Of a stretch of DNA of 64,000 nt, positions 43,106-52,880 are shown piece after piece. The notes beneath the pieces are model-generated. The model saw only the letters and a list, made by a program, of their open reading frames with translations, did no database searches and had not been told where the DNA came from. A program made the position numbers and the translations under genes. The stretch spans positions 28,928-92,927 of the forward strand of contig LVBW01000010.1 in the NCBI GenBank assembly GCA_001604585.1, given 5' to 3'. This stretch comes from Puniceicoccales bacterium Verruco_02 (GTDB lineage: Bacteria > Verrucomicrobiota > Verrucomicrobiia > Opitutales > Oceanipulchritudinaceae). Each line of letters begins with the position of its first letter. Positions within the stretch are counted from its first letter, which is position 1.

Positions 43106-45454
43106 ATGAACGAACAGCACCTTGGCAAGCTCTCGCAAGAGCTGAACATCGACATCACCCGCATCGCCGCGACGGCGAAGTTGCTCGACGAAAAGGCCAC
43201 GGTGCCCTTCATCGCCCGCTACCGCAAGGAAGTGACCGGCGGACTGGACGAGGTGCAGATTGCCGCCGTGCGCGACCGCCTTGGCGAACTGGAAGCCCTC
43301 GACGAGCGTCGTGTCAGCATCGTGGCCAGCCTTCAGGAGAGAAAGCTCCTGACTGCGGAGCTTCTTGAGGCGATAGGCGCGGCTGAGACACTGTCCCGCC
43401 TTGAGGACATCTACCAGCCCCACCGCCCCAAGCGCCGCACCCGTGCGATGATGGCGCAGGAGCGCGGCCTTGCACCGCTTGCCGACTACATTTTCGAGCA
43501 TCAGGATGCGGCCTGCTCCGCCGAGGCGGCGAAGTATGTCGTCCTGACTGGCGAGGACGCGGACAAACTCGTGCCCACTGTGGAGGACGCCCTCAAAGGC
43601 GCGCGCGACATACTGGCCGAACGCTTCAGCGACGACACCGAGGTGCGCGCCGCCATGCGCAGCCTCTTTGAAAAGGACTCGCTGCTGCGCAGCAAGGTTA
43701 TGAGCGGCAAGGATGAGGAGGGCGCGAAATATCGCGACTACTTCGACATGGTCGAGCCGCTGGCGAAGATCCCTTCGCACCGCCTGCTCGCAATAAGGCG
43801 CGGCGCGGCTGAAGGCTTTTTGTCCTTCCGCATAGAAGTGGAAGAAGAGGCCGCGCTGCCCATTCTCAAGAACCGCTTCCTCAAGGGCCGTGGCGAGGCC
43901 GCGGCACAGGTGGACATGGCCATAGAGGACGGCTTCCGCCGCCTGCTCGCCCCCGCGATGGAGACCGACCTGCGCCTCCAGAGCAAGACCAAGGCCGACG
44001 AGGTGGCCATTCGCGTATTCTGCGACAACCTGCGCGAGCTGCTCCTAGCCGCGCCGCTAGGGCAGAAGAAGGTGCTGGCCATCGACCCGGGCTTTCGCAC
44101 CGGCTGCAAGGTCGTGTGCCTTTCCCCTCAGGGCGCGCTATTGCACGACACGGTCATCTACCCCGGCATGGGCGGCACGAAGGACGCCGAGGCCACGCGC
44201 ATGATTCAGGGCCTATGCAAACACTTTGAAATCGAGGCCATAGCCATTGGCAACGGCACGGCAAGCCGCGAAACCGAGGGCTTTGTCCGCGCCGCTGGTC
44301 TGCCAGCGAATATCGCCGTTGTCATGGTGAACGAGAGCGGCGCGTCCATATACTCAGCCTCCGAAGTTGCGCGAGAGGAGTTCCCCGACAAGGACATCAC
44401 CGTGCGCGGCGCGGTCAGCATCGGGCGCCGCCTGATGGACCCGCTGGCGGAACTGGTGAAGCTGGACCCCAAGAGCATAGGCGTCGGCCAGTATCAGCAC
44501 GATGTGGACCAGAACCGCCTCAAAGACGGCCTCGACGACGTGGTCGTAAGCTGTGTGAACGGCGTAGGGGTGGAACTTAACACGGCAAGCCGCGAGCTAC
44601 TAAAATACGTCTCGGGCCTGAACAGCCGCCTTGCTGGCAACATAGTCAGCCACCGCAACGCGAACGGCGCCTTCCGCTCCCGCAAGGAGCTATTGAAGGT
44701 AGCGGGCATGGGGCCGAAGACTTTCGAGCAGTGCGCAGGCTTTTTGCGCATTCGCGGCAGCGAACACCCCCTCGACGCCTCGGCAGTCCACCCGGAGCGT
44801 TACGCCCTTGTCGAGCGCATGGCAAAGGACGCAGGCTGCACCGTGGCGGACTTATTGCAGAGCGACGAGTGCCGCCGCAGGGTGAAGCTCGAAAAATACG
44901 TTTCTGAAGATGTCGGTATGCCGACCCTACTCGACATACAGCAGGAGCTTGCCCGGCCGGGGCGCGACCCGCGCGAACAGTACGAGGCGTTCAGCTTTGC
45001 CGAGGGCGTGCATTCTATCGACGATCTACGCGAAGGCATGAGCCTGCCGGGCATCGTTACAAACGTGGCCGCTTTCGGGGCCTTTGTGGATATTGGCGTG
45101 CATCAGGATGGTTTGGTTCACATAAGCCAGCTTTCGGACAGCTTTGTGAAAGACCCTGCCGAGGTCGTGCGCGTTGCCCAAAGGGTGCGCGTCACTGTGA
45201 TGGAAGTGGACAAGGCGCGCAAACGCATCTCGCTTACGATGAAAACCGCCCGCGAGGACGGGAAACCCATGCAGCGCGGCGGCCCGGGCAGGCCGGATGC
45301 GGGCGCGGCTAAAGGCCTGCGTCCCGCGCAGGGCAGTGCGCCACGAAGCGGGGCGGCGAACAGCCCCCGCGGTTCCTCGCCAGCCCCGCGCAGCTCCCAG
45401 CAGAACAATAGGGGCGGCAGTTTTGGCAACTCGCTTGGCGACCTGTTCAAGTAG
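43106..45454 (+). CDS. tex: Tex-family RNA-binding transcription accessory protein
   Basis: A 782-residue Tex protein (nucleic acid binding, linked to transcription and translation stress). In order: the N-terminal Tex domain (VPFIARYRKEVTGGLDEVQ), a YqgF-like RNase H fold (VLAIDPGFRTGCKVVCL), helix-hairpin-helix repeats (NGVGVELNTASRELLKYVSG, LLKVAGMGPKTFEQCAGFLR) and a C-terminal S1 domain (GIVTNVAAFGAFVDIGVHQD, GLVHISQLS). It ends in a disordered Arg/Ser/Pro-rich tail. coaE begins 46 bp downstream. Confidence 0.95.
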   Translation: MNEQHLGKLSQELNIDITRIAATAKLLDEKATVPFIARYRKEVTGGLDEVQIAAVRDRLGELEALDERRVSIVASLQERKLLTAELLEAIGAAETLSRLEDIYQPHRPKRRTRAMMAQERGLAPLADYIFEHQDAACSAEAAKYVVLTGEDADKLVPTVEDALKGARDILAERFSDDTEVRAAMRSLFEKDSLLRSKVMSGKDEEGAKYRDYFDMVEPLAKIPSHRLLAIRRGAAEGFLSFRIEVEEEAALPILKNRFLKGRGEAAAQVDMAIEDGFRRLLAPAMETDLRLQSKTKADEVAIRVFCDNLRELLLAAPLGQKKVLAIDPGFRTGCKVVCLSPQGALLHDTVIYPGMGGTKDAEATRMIQGLCKHFEIEAIAIGNGTASRETEGFVRAAGLPANIAVVMVNESGASIYSASEVAREEFPDKDITVRGAVSIGRRLMDPLAELVKLDPKSIGVGQYQHDVDQNRLKDGLDDVVVSCVNGVGVELNTASRELLKYVSGLNSRLAGNIVSHRNANGAFRSRKELLKVAGMGPKTFEQCAGFLRIRGSEHPLDASAVHPERYALVERMAKDAGCTVADLLQSDECRRRVKLEKYVSEDVGMPTLLDIQQELARPGRDPREQYEAFSFAEGVHSIDDLREGMSLPGIVTNVAAFGAFVDIGVHQDGLVHISQLSDSFVKDPAEVVRVAQRVRVTVMEVDKARKRISLTMKTAREDGKPMQRGGPGRPDAGAAKGLRPAQGSAPRSGAANSPRGSSPAPRSSQQNNRGGSFGNSLGDLFK

Positions 45455-45500
45455 GGGCTTGTTTGGGCAATCGGCGGATGTTATCAGTTGGGATAAGGGC

Positions 45501-46085
45501 ATGAGAGTCGGGCTTACAGGCGGCATGGGTTGCGGGAAGAGCTTTGTTCTTTCCTGCTTTGCAGCGCTTGGCTGGACAGTTGCCGATGCCGACTCCATCA
45601 CGCGCCACCTGCTGGAAACCGATGCGGATGTCGCCCTCGGCCTTCGCAGCCTGTTTGGCGAAAGCGTGCTGGATGCGGAAGGCAGGCCCGACCGCGCAGC
45701 CATCGCCCGCCGCGTGTTTGGCGACGCCGCCGCGCTGCGCGCGCTGGAAGCCCTGCTCCACCCCCGCGTCAGAGCGGAGTGGCAGCGCATGGCCGATGCG
45801 GCGACAGGCCCCGTCATTGTGGAAATACCGCTGCTCTTTGAAAATAAACTTGAAAAGCTCTTTGATCTGAACGTTTGTGTAACAGCAAGCCAGACAACGC
45901 AGATTGAGCGACTCGCAGGGCGCGGGTTCGACAAGAGCGATGCGTTGGCCCGCATTGCAAGACAGCTTCCATTGCGGGAAAAGGAGCTACGGGCGGACTA
46001 TGTGATTTCCAACAATGGAAGTGCCCAGTCTGTCATGGCTCAGGTAGCGGATTTAGCCGGAAGAGTAGGGCTGCGTTCAGCCTGA
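45501..46085 (+). CDS. coaE: Dephospho-CoA kinase
   Basis: CoaE (194 residues) phosphorylates dephospho-CoA, the last step of coenzyme A synthesis. P-loop MRVGLTGGMGCGKSFVLSCF at the N-terminus, DADSITRHLLE, LHPRVRAEW and VIVEIPLLFENKLEKLFD (LID and CoA site blocks). The ATG at 45501 puts the P-loop right at the start, as in other CoaE; the frame opens upstream inside tex, which is not real coding. An AAGGG lies 5 bp before the ATG. Confidence 0.95.
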   Translation: MRVGLTGGMGCGKSFVLSCFAALGWTVADADSITRHLLETDADVALGLRSLFGESVLDAEGRPDRAAIARRVFGDAAALRALEALLHPRVRAEWQRMADAATGPVIVEIPLLFENKLEKLFDLNVCVTASQTTQIERLAGRGFDKSDALARIARQLPLREKELRADYVISNNGSAQSVMAQVADLAGRVGLRSA

Positions 46086-46326
46086 AGTCGGCTCTACGAA
46101 ACACGAACTAGCACAATTACAAGCTGTTCCCCACAGTACGGAACTTTGCAGCCCGTCCCGCAGACAAGAGGCCGGTAAGCTGACAGACAAGGCACAGCGT
46201 CTTTCTTCAGTTTACGCCCGGTCGCTAGCAATCTCCCCTCTTCACACACTCAAGACCCGGCATGGGATACCCTGACAATTGCCGAGGAAAAATATCAAGC
46301 CAGCTCCCCACCCGATACAGATAGTC

Positions 46327-48813
46327 ATGAGCGAAACAAACGAACAGAACGAGCTGCCAGCAGGCGGCGCATCAGCGGACAACAAGGACACGGCACCTGC
46401 AAAGGCCCGCCGAAACGTTCGCCGCACCCCGCGCAAGAAAATTGATGACGAGGCCCAGTTGCTGCTGGAGCCAGCGCCCGCTGCTCCGCGCCGCCCTCGC
46501 CAGTCCCGCCGTAGCGTCGTTCAGACAGAGGACGTGGTGCTGGTGGGGCCTGTATCCGCTCCGCACCCGGCGAATGAAATTTCGGACGAACTCAGCGCGC
46601 CGGTAATTATCGTCCCCCCCCGCCGTCCAACTCCGGAGCCTGATGTGCCCGTTCGCTTTTCGACAGACGACGACGAAGGCCCCGCCCCGGCTCGCGATGA
46701 GAGCCGTGGAGGCGACGATGAGGATGCGGAACGAGGCCCCGGCAGCAAGGCACAGGAGCGCAGACGCGAGAGGCGACTTGCCCGCATGGGTGGGCATGAA
46801 GAGGCCCGTCGGGACGAGCAGGCGGGCGCCAAAGAGCGCAAGGAGGAACGCCCGGAGCCGCAGGATGGGGACGAACGCTACGACCCCCGTATAGAGCGCG
46901 ATCGTCAGCAGGACCGCGAGATGGGCGCAGAAGGCGATGAAGAGTCCGGCTATGATTCCAGCGATGGAGAGCGCGACTCCGAGTCTGCCTATGAGCAGTC
47001 CGATGACTCTGGCGATAGGGGCGACGAGGATTCCGACGACGATGAGGATTCCAGCGACGCAGACGGCGAAGATGCAAAGGAAGGCGAAGCTGGGCGAACA
47101 AATGGCCGCAGCGGTGAAACCCCGTCCAACCAGCGACAGGACCGCGGCCAGCAGGGCAGGCACGACAACCGCCCGCAGCAAGACCGCAACGGCCAGTACG
47201 GGCAGGGCCAGTACAACGACCGCCGCCAGAACAAGAAGCAAAAATTCAAACAGAAGCAGAAAAAGCCCGGGCAGGGTGGCGGCCAGTACGGCCAGCCCCA
47301 GCAGGGCCAGCAGCGCCAGCCTGTGCAGAACGGGGCCGAGCGCCACGGTGGCCAGCAGCCGAATCACCAGCCTCAGCGCGGACGTGTTCCGCAGAGCAGG
47401 GGCGACTATTACGGGCGCGAGGAAACCGTGCAGATAGAGGTGGGCGAGTTGCCCGAGATGGAGCTGCTCCGCGATGTGGCCGCAATGGACGCACTGGCTG
47501 CCGAACAGGCACAAGGTGGCGCGCCTGTGGACCTGATCGAGCTTCTCACGATGAACCTGCACGGCCTTATCGCCCGCAGCAGAGACGAGTTTTCAAGCCC
47601 CGTGGAGGGTATGCCCGTCCGCAGCCAGATTGTGGAACAGGTGATGAACGCGGCATGGGATGCCAAGCGTCCGATAGTGGTCGAGGGTATTGTCGAGACA
47701 ACGCCCGACGGCTACGGCCTATTGACATATCAGCACGAGAACTACCGCGTTAAGCCTCTTTGCAGCTTTGTGCCAAGGGCCACCATGCGCCGCTACGGCC
47801 TCAAGCGCGGCTGCATAGTGAAGGCCCAAGTGGCCCCGCCGCGCCGCGAACTGACCCAAGAGGGCAACCGCGAAAACTGCCCCGCCGTACTGAAGGTGGA
47901 GTCCGTCATGGGGCGTGACCCGCTGGAGAACCTTCAGGTGACGCCCTTCGAGGATTTGACCCCGTACTATCCGACAGAGCGCCTCATACTTGAGACGGGG
48001 CCGGAGGTCAAGTGGGACAACGTGTCGATGCGCGTTGTGGACCTTTTGACCCCCGTTGGCAAGGGCCAGCGCGGCCTCATAGTGGCCCCGCCGCGCACGG
48101 GCAAGACGATTCTCCAGCAGGGCATTGCCAATGCCGTGATGAAGAACAACCCCGAGGCGCACCTCATCATCCTGCTCGTGGACGAACGTCCCGAGGAAGT
48201 GACCGACTTTCGCCGCCAGATTACCAAGGGCGAGGTCATCGCCTCCACCTTCGACGAGAACGCCGAGAGCCACGTTCACGCTGCGGAAATGGTCATCGAG
48301 AAGGCCCGCCGCATGGTCGAGGTTGGCCGTCACGTCATCATTCTTCTGGACTCCATCACCCGCCTTGGCCGTGCCTACAACACCCTTGCCGCCAACAGCG
48401 GCAAGATACTCTCGGGCGGTGTGGAGGCCACGGCTCTCCAGAAGCCCAAGAGGTTCTTTGGCTCGGCCCGCAACATCGAGGGCGGTGGCAGCCTGACAAT
48501 CCTCGGCACGGCGCTTGTGGAGACGGGCAGCCGCATGGACGAGGTGATATTCGAGGAGTTCAAGGGCACGGGCAACATGGAGCTTGTCCTGGACCGCGCC
48601 ATGGTGGACAAGCGCATATTCCCGTCCATTAACCTCGAAAAGTCCGGCACGCGCAAGGAGGAGCTGCTCTACCACCCGGACGAGCTGGTCAAGGTCTATG
48701 GTCTGCGCCGCGCGATGAAGGGCGTGCCCTCGCCCGATGCGATGGAGATGCTCATCACCCGCGTCAAGAAGACCCGCACGAACATAGAGTTTTTGATGGG
48801 CCTGAACAGGTAG
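46327..48813 (+). CDS. rho: Transcription termination factor Rho with long disordered N-terminal extension
   Basis: An 828-residue Rho. Residues from about 365 match canonical Rho: a helical N-terminal part ([20 protein letters not shown]), the OB RNA-binding domain ([20 protein letters not shown]), Walker [19 protein letters not shown], Walker [20 protein letters not shown] and the C-terminal [19 protein letters not shown]. Before it lie about 360 low-complexity residues: an acidic stretch ([19 protein letters not shown]), then a Gln/Asn/Gly/Arg-rich stretch ([19 protein letters not shown]). Typical Rho is about 420 residues. The 241-nt leader upstream has no gene and may hold autoregulation. 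It converges on cysN. Confidence 0.95.
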   Translation: MSETNEQNELPAGGASADNKDTAPAKARRNVRRTPRKKIDDEAQLLLEPAPAAPRRPRQSRRSVVQTEDVVLVGPVSAPHPANEISDELSAPVIIVPPRRPTPEPDVPVRFSTDDDEGPAPARDESRGGDDEDAERGPGSKAQERRRERRLARMGGHEEARRDEQAGAKERKEERPEPQDGDERYDPRIERDRQQDREMGAEGDEESGYDSSDGERDSESAYEQSDDSGDRGDEDSDDDEDSSDADGEDAKEGEAGRTNGRSGETPSNQRQDRGQQGRHDNRPQQDRNGQYGQGQYNDRRQNKKQKFKQKQKKPGQGGGQYGQPQQGQQRQPVQNGAERHGGQQPNHQPQRGRVPQSRGDYYGREETVQIEVGELPEMELLRDVAAMDALAAEQAQGGAPVDLIELLTMNLHGLIARSRDEFSSPVEGMPVRSQIVEQVMNAAWDAKRPIVVEGIVETTPDGYGLLTYQHENYRVKPLCSFVPRATMRRYGLKRGCIVKAQVAPPRRELTQEGNRENCPAVLKVESVMGRDPLENLQVTPFEDLTPYYPTERLILETGPEVKWDNVSMRVVDLLTPVGKGQRGLIVAPPRTGKTILQQGIANAVMKNNPEAHLIILLVDERPEEVTDFRRQITKGEVIASTFDENAESHVHAAEMVIEKARRMVEVGRHVIILLDSITRLGRAYNTLAANSGKILSGGVEATALQKPKRFFGSARNIEGGGSLTILGTALVETGSRMDEVIFEEFKGTGNMELVLDRAMVDKRIFPSINLEKSGTRKEELLYHPDELVKVYGLRRAMKGVPSPDAMEMLITRVKKTRTNIEFLMGLNR

Positions 48814-48842
48814 GACGACTGCCCCTTGCTGTTGCAGAGCCG

Positions 48843-48894
48843 GGCGGGATTGGCGAGAGCTAATTAGGATGATACCTAGGTAAGCTCTCCCGCC
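48843..48894. terminator. Hairpin between rho and cysN
   Basis: A bulged stem: GGCGGG (48843-48848) and GAGAGCT (48855-48861) pair with AGCTCTC (48883-48889) and CCCGCC (48889-48894), with a small inner hairpin TAGG/CCTA. It overlaps the last codons of cysN (48876-48894). It may stop both convergent transcripts; there is no T tract. Confidence 0.45.
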
Positions 48895-50177
48895 CCGCCG
48901 CCCTTGTTGCGGTCAAGGATCATGCCGCCAGCCAGCGTGGCGTTGTCGAAAGGGTCCACCAGTATCAGGCTGCCCGTTGTCTTGTTGCGCGAATAGGGGT
49001 CGTGCAGCAGGGGCTTGGCTGTTCGCAGCACAACGCGGCCAATTTCGTTAAGGCCCAGCTCGTCGATGCCTTCCTGTTTGTGCAGCGTGTTGACGTCCAC
49101 ACGGTAGCGAAGCTCGCGGACCACGGCCTGCGTCTCGCTGCCGCAGTGGCGCAGGTTCAGCTTGTCGCCGGGGCGGATGCTTCTTTCCGCACTAAAGACG
49201 CAGAGCATCGTGTCGATGTCTTTGCCCGTCTCTGGCTGGTTGCCCGGTTTTGCAATCATGTCGCCGCGGGAAATGTCGATGTCGTCGGCAAGCGTCATCA
49301 CAACCGATAGCGGTGGATGTGCAGAGTCCAGCTTTCTGCCTCCGCAGTGGATGTCCACGATGCGGGTTTTCAGCCCGCCGGGCAGGGCCACCACCTCGTC
49401 TCCGGGGCGGAACACGCCGCCTGCCACCTGCCCCGCGTAGCCGCGAAAGTCGTGCCAGCTTTCTTCCTGCGGACGGATTACAGTCTGCACTGGTAGGCGG
49501 GCGTCTATCATGTTGCGCTCGCCGCCCACGTAGGTGTTTTCGAGGATGTAGAGCAGGGTGCTGCCTTCGTACCAGGGCATCTTGGTAGAGCGGCTCGCGA
49601 CGTTGTCCCCATGCAGGGCGCTAAGGGGTACAAAGGACACGTTCGAGATGTCAAGGCGCGAGGCAAAGGCGCGGAACTGTGCGCATACCTCGTCGAAGCG
49701 CTGCGCCGACCAGTCCACAAGGTCCATCTTGTTGACGCAGAGAACGAAGCTGCGTATGCCCAGAAGCGCGCTCAGGAAGGCGTGACGCCGGGTCTGTTCC
49801 TGCACGCCCTGCCTTGCATCGACAAGCAGCAGGGCCATGTGCGCGGTCGAGGCACCAGTTACCATGTTGCGCGTGTACTGGATGTGGCCGGGAGTGTCGG
49901 CTATGATGAACTTGCGCCTTGGCGTGGCAAAGTAGCGATAGGCCACGTCTATAGTTATGCCTTGCTCGCGCTCGGCACGCAGCCCGTCGGTAAGCAGGGA
50001 CAGGTCCACCGCGTCGCGGCCCTTCAACATGCTTGCCCTTTCCAGGGCCGAGAGCTGGTCCTCGAACACGGCCTTGCAGTCGTAGAGCAGGCGTCCGATG
50101 AGGGTCGATTTGCCATCGTCAACGCTGCCAGCGGTTGTGAAGCGCAGTAGTCCCATGTCGTGTGCGGCGGCTTCCAT
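48876..50177 (-). CDS. cysN: Sulfate adenylyltransferase subunit 1 (CysN GTPase)
   Basis: CysN (433 residues) is the GTPase subunit that drives APS formation by CysD. Motifs: G1 TAGSVDDGKSTLIGRLL, G3 ADTPGHIQYTRNM, G4 VNKMDLVDW, followed by EF-Tu-like beta-barrel domains. It lacks the C-terminal APS kinase (CysC) found fused in some bacteria. The ATG at 50177 overlaps the cysD stop by one base (TGATG). No APS/PAPS reductase or sulfite reductase gene lies in the window, so the use of APS (assimilation or sulfation) cannot be told. Confidence 0.95.
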   Translation of the reverse strand: MEAAAHDMGLLRFTTAGSVDDGKSTLIGRLLYDCKAVFEDQLSALERASMLKGRDAVDLSLLTDGLRAEREQGITIDVAYRYFATPRRKFIIADTPGHIQYTRNMVTGASTAHMALLLVDARQGVQEQTRRHAFLSALLGIRSFVLCVNKMDLVDWSAQRFDEVCAQFRAFASRLDISNVSFVPLSALHGDNVASRSTKMPWYEGSTLLYILENTYVGGERNMIDARLPVQTVIRPQEESWHDFRGYAGQVAGGVFRPGDEVVALPGGLKTRIVDIHCGGRKLDSAHPPLSVVMTLADDIDISRGDMIAKPGNQPETGKDIDTMLCVFSAERSIRPGDKLNLRHCGSETQAVVRELRYRVDVNTLHKQEGIDELGLNEIGRVVLRTAKPLLHDPYSRNKTTGSLILVDPFDNATLAGGMILDRNKGGGAGELT

Positions 50178-51082
50178 CAGAAATAGCCCTCTTTTTTGCG
50201 GTCTTCCATTGCGGTGTCGCTGCGGCGGTCGTCGGCGCGGCCTCCGCGCTCTGTCACTCTTGCCGCCGCGGTCTCGGCTATGATTTCGTCCACCGTTGCG
50301 GCGCGGCTTTCCACGGCTCCGGTTATGGGTGCGTCGCCCATCGTGCGGAAGCGTATGCTGCGGCGCGTGACAGGCTCGTTCCCGCGGGGGATTACGTGTT
50401 CGCAGACTGCGAGCAGGGTGCCGTTGCGTTCGATAACGTCCCGCTCGTGCGCGTAGTAAAGGCTGGGCAGCTCGATGCCCTCGCGGCGTATGTACTGCCA
50501 GATGTCCAACTCTGTCCAGTTGGAGAGCGGGAACACGCGGAAGTGTTCGCCGGGGTTCATGCGCCCGTTGAACAGGTTCCACAATTCGGGGCGCTGGTTC
50601 TTGGGGTCCCACTGGCCGAATTCATCGCGGTGGGAGAAGAAGCGTTCCTTGGCGCGGGCTTTTTCCTCGTCGCGGCGTGCCCCGCCCATTGCGGCGTCGA
50701 AGGCCCACTGGGAGAGGGCATCCAGAAGGGTGGTTGTCTGAAGGCGGTTGCGGCTGGCGTTGGCACCCGTTTCCTCGCGCACGCGCCCTTTGTCTATACT
50801 CTCCTGCACGCTGGCCACGATAAGCTTTGCCCCGATGCGGGCGGCAAGGGCGTCGCGGTAGTGGAGCGTTTCGCGGAAGTTGTGCCCAGTGTCCACATGC
50901 ATCAGGGGGAAGGGCAGCCTGCCGGGCCAGAACGCCTTGCTGGCAAGATGGGCGAGCACGATGGAGTCCTTGCCGCCGGAAAAGAGCAGCACGGGGTTGC
51001 GGAACTGGGCCACACATTCGCGGATTACGAACATTGCTTCCGCTTCGAGCAGGTCCAAATGGCTGACGCTGTAATCGGGCAT
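50177..51082 (-). CDS. cysD: Sulfate adenylyltransferase subunit 2 (CysD)
   Basis: CysD (301 residues) is the PP-loop ATP sulfurylase subunit that makes APS from ATP and sulfate. Motifs: LLFSGGKDSIVLAHLA (PP-loop), FPLMHVDTGHNFRETLHYRD, WTELDIWQYI, RSIRFRTMGDAPITGAVES and the C-terminal ERGGRADDR. The ATG at 51082 (MPDYSVSHLDLLEAEAMF) matches the family N-terminus; an upstream ATG at 51109 would add nine residues. It is translationally coupled to cysN. Confidence 0.96.
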   Translation of the reverse strand: MPDYSVSHLDLLEAEAMFVIRECVAQFRNPVLLFSGGKDSIVLAHLASKAFWPGRLPFPLMHVDTGHNFRETLHYRDALAARIGAKLIVASVQESIDKGRVREETGANASRNRLQTTTLLDALSQWAFDAAMGGARRDEEKARAKERFFSHRDEFGQWDPKNQRPELWNLFNGRMNPGEHFRVFPLSNWTELDIWQYIRREGIELPSLYYAHERDVIERNGTLLAVCEHVIPRGNEPVTRRSIRFRTMGDAPITGAVESRAATVDEIIAETAAARVTERGGRADDRRSDTAMEDRKKEGYF

Positions 51083-51217
51083 CGGTGATGGGTTAGACAA
51101 TCTTATCAACCGCGAAACGCAAGAATGGCTTCACGAATACGATGCTGCTGTGTAATGCGGAATAATTTGTTTGAGACATACACCGGCGAGTGTGTAATAA
51201 TAAGCTTCGAGAACCAT

Positions 51218-51862
51218 ATGAAAAAGCCAATATCTCCTTCACTGTTCCGAGGTCTGCTCGCAGGCCTGTTTGTCGTTCTGGCCCCCCTTTGTGCAAGTGC
51301 TGATTTCGTTTACAGCGGCTTGTTGAATCTTTCCATTTCAAGGGGGACTGGTACAATCAACGTTGATCTGGACGGTGGCTTGGCCTCCAAGTCCTCTTTG
51401 CCCGGCTACGATGTGTCTTTCGGCTTCTTTGCTCTCGAAGAAGAAGCCATCGCCTTGTACAAGGCGACGAACAATTCGTGGTATGTCATGAACAGTGGTA
51501 GCTTTCCTATCCGGTATTCGCTGGATGACGCCTTGCCCACTAGTGGAGGTACAAATACATCCACATACATGCTAAGCGCATATGGCGGTGGTAATTGGGC
51601 AAGCAGCAACAGCACAGTTACGGGGTATCTGTCTCTCTACCGTAGCAGCGGGAGCACTCTTGACTATACTGCCTGGATTCAGGTCTCTTGGAACGAGGCA
51701 AGCGATACTCTTACCTTGATAGACTTTGCCTGCGACTCTAGCGCCACCATGCTTATGGGGCAGACGACGGCTCCGGTGCCAGAACCTGCTACGAGTGCAG
51801 CTCTTGCCGGAGCTTTCATTCTTGCTGCTTCGGTATTGTTCCGTCGAAGGAAGAGCGTTTAG
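51218..51862 (+). CDS. PEP-CTERM secreted protein (third of three)
   Basis: A 214-residue exported protein of unknown function. Signal peptide MKKPISPSLFRGLLAGLFVV (cut near CASA), a Ser/Thr/Gly/Tyr-rich beta region, then VPEPATSA, a hydrophobic stretch (ALAGAFILAASVLF) and the basic end RRRKSV. The ATG at 51218 is chosen because it starts the signal peptide. Its last 47 bp overlap the 3' end of the convergent oppF, so the two transcripts are antisense there. Confidence 0.83.
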   Translation: MKKPISPSLFRGLLAGLFVVLAPLCASADFVYSGLLNLSISRGTGTINVDLDGGLASKSSLPGYDVSFGFFALEEEAIALYKATNNSWYVMNSGSFPIRYSLDDALPTSGGTNTSTYMLSAYGGGNWASSNSTVTGYLSLYRSSGSTLDYTAWIQVSWNEASDTLTLIDFACDSSATMLMGQTTAPVPEPATSAALAGAFILAASVLFRRRKSV

Positions 51863-52880
51863 CCCAAAGGAGCGACTTTTCCCTGTTCCTTTTCCACATG
51901 GCAAGCAGATGCTCGTCGTCCACTGTGCCGGGGTGTATTTCCACGTAGTGGCCGGGCCTTGCCTCGGCATAGAGGCCGGGCAGGGCGGCAATCTCTGCCG
52001 GGCAGGAGAGGGGGCTGCGCCATGCAAAATGGCAGCCGGGTGGGGGATTCGCAGGCGATGGCGGTTCGCCGCGCAGAAGTATGCGCCTGCGTGCCCTTTG
52101 CGCAACCGGGTTGGGCAGGGGCGAGGCGCTGATTAGTGCCTTGGTGTACTGGTGCAGGGGCCTTTCCATAATCTCGTCCGCCGGGCCTTCCTCCACTATC
52201 CTCCCTAGATACATCACCGCGATGCGGTCCGAGATGTGCCGCACTACGTTCAAGTCGTGCGATATAAAGAGCATTGCCAGCCCTTCCTCGCGGCGAAGTC
52301 TGCGAAGCAGGTTAAGAATCTGCGCCTGCACGGACACGTCTAGGGCGGACACGGCCTCGTCTGCCACAAGGAGGCTGGGCTTTGCCGCCAGTGCGCGGGC
52401 TATGGCGATGCGCTGCTGCTGGCCACCGGAGAACTGGTGTGGATAGCGCAGGGCGTCTTCGGCGTATAGGCCCACCTTTTCAAGCAGGGCGGCACAGGTG
52501 CCGGCCAGTTCTTTTCGCCCGACCCTGACCCTTGCGCGGACCGCTTCGGCCAGAATTGCCCCTATGTTCATGGCAGGATCCAGCGAGGCGTGGGGAGACT
52601 GGAAGACCATCTGCACATCCAGCCCTTCGGCGCGACCGGGCTGGAAATTCTTTCCGCGCAGCAGTATCTCTCCGCTATCTCTCGGAACAAGGCCGAGCAG
52701 GGCACGGGCAAGACTGCTTTTGCCGCAGCCGGACTCTCCGACGATGCCGAGCGTGGCCCCTTCCGGAAGGGCTATACTAACATTGTCAACGGCCAGTATG
52801 CGCCCTTTTGCAGCTTCGTAGCTGACGCGCAGTTCGCTTATTTCGAGTAGCGGAGCCTTTGGTGCATGGGCCTCGTTCAT
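51816..52880 (-). CDS. oppF: Oligopeptide ABC transporter ATP-binding protein OppF-like
   Basis: A 354-residue ABC ATPase for peptide import. Walker A GESGCGKSSLARALLGL, signature FSGGQQQRIAIARAL, Walker B LLVADEAVSALDVS, H-loop FISHDLNVV, then the C-terminal peptide-transporter extension (PLHQYTKALISASPLPN). It overlaps oppD by 4 bp. The 3' end overlaps the convergent PEP-CTERM gene; the last ~30 residues (WKRNREKSLLWAKRSS onward) are not family-like and may be a lineage-specific tail. Confidence 0.9.
   Translation of the reverse strand: MNEAHAPKAPLLEISELRVSYEAAKGRILAVDNVSIALPEGATLGIVGESGCGKSSLARALLGLVPRDSGEILLRGKNFQPGRAEGLDVQMVFQSPHASLDPAMNIGAILAEAVRARVRVGRKELAGTCAALLEKVGLYAEDALRYPHQFSGGQQQRIAIARALAAKPSLLVADEAVSALDVSVQAQILNLLRRLRREEGLAMLFISHDLNVVRHISDRIAVMYLGRIVEEGPADEIMERPLHQYTKALISASPLPNPVAQRARRRILLRGEPPSPANPPPGCHFAWRSPLSCPAEIAALPGLYAEARPGHYVEIHPGTVDDEHLLAMWKRNREKSLLWAKRSSFDGTIPKQQE

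Noticed and set aside
46372..47562. A 396-codon open frame on the minus strand opposite rho
   Set aside because: It mirrors the low-complexity acidic/Gln-rich codons of the Rho extension, giving a Leu/Val-rich artefact. The sense strand is continuous with true Rho.
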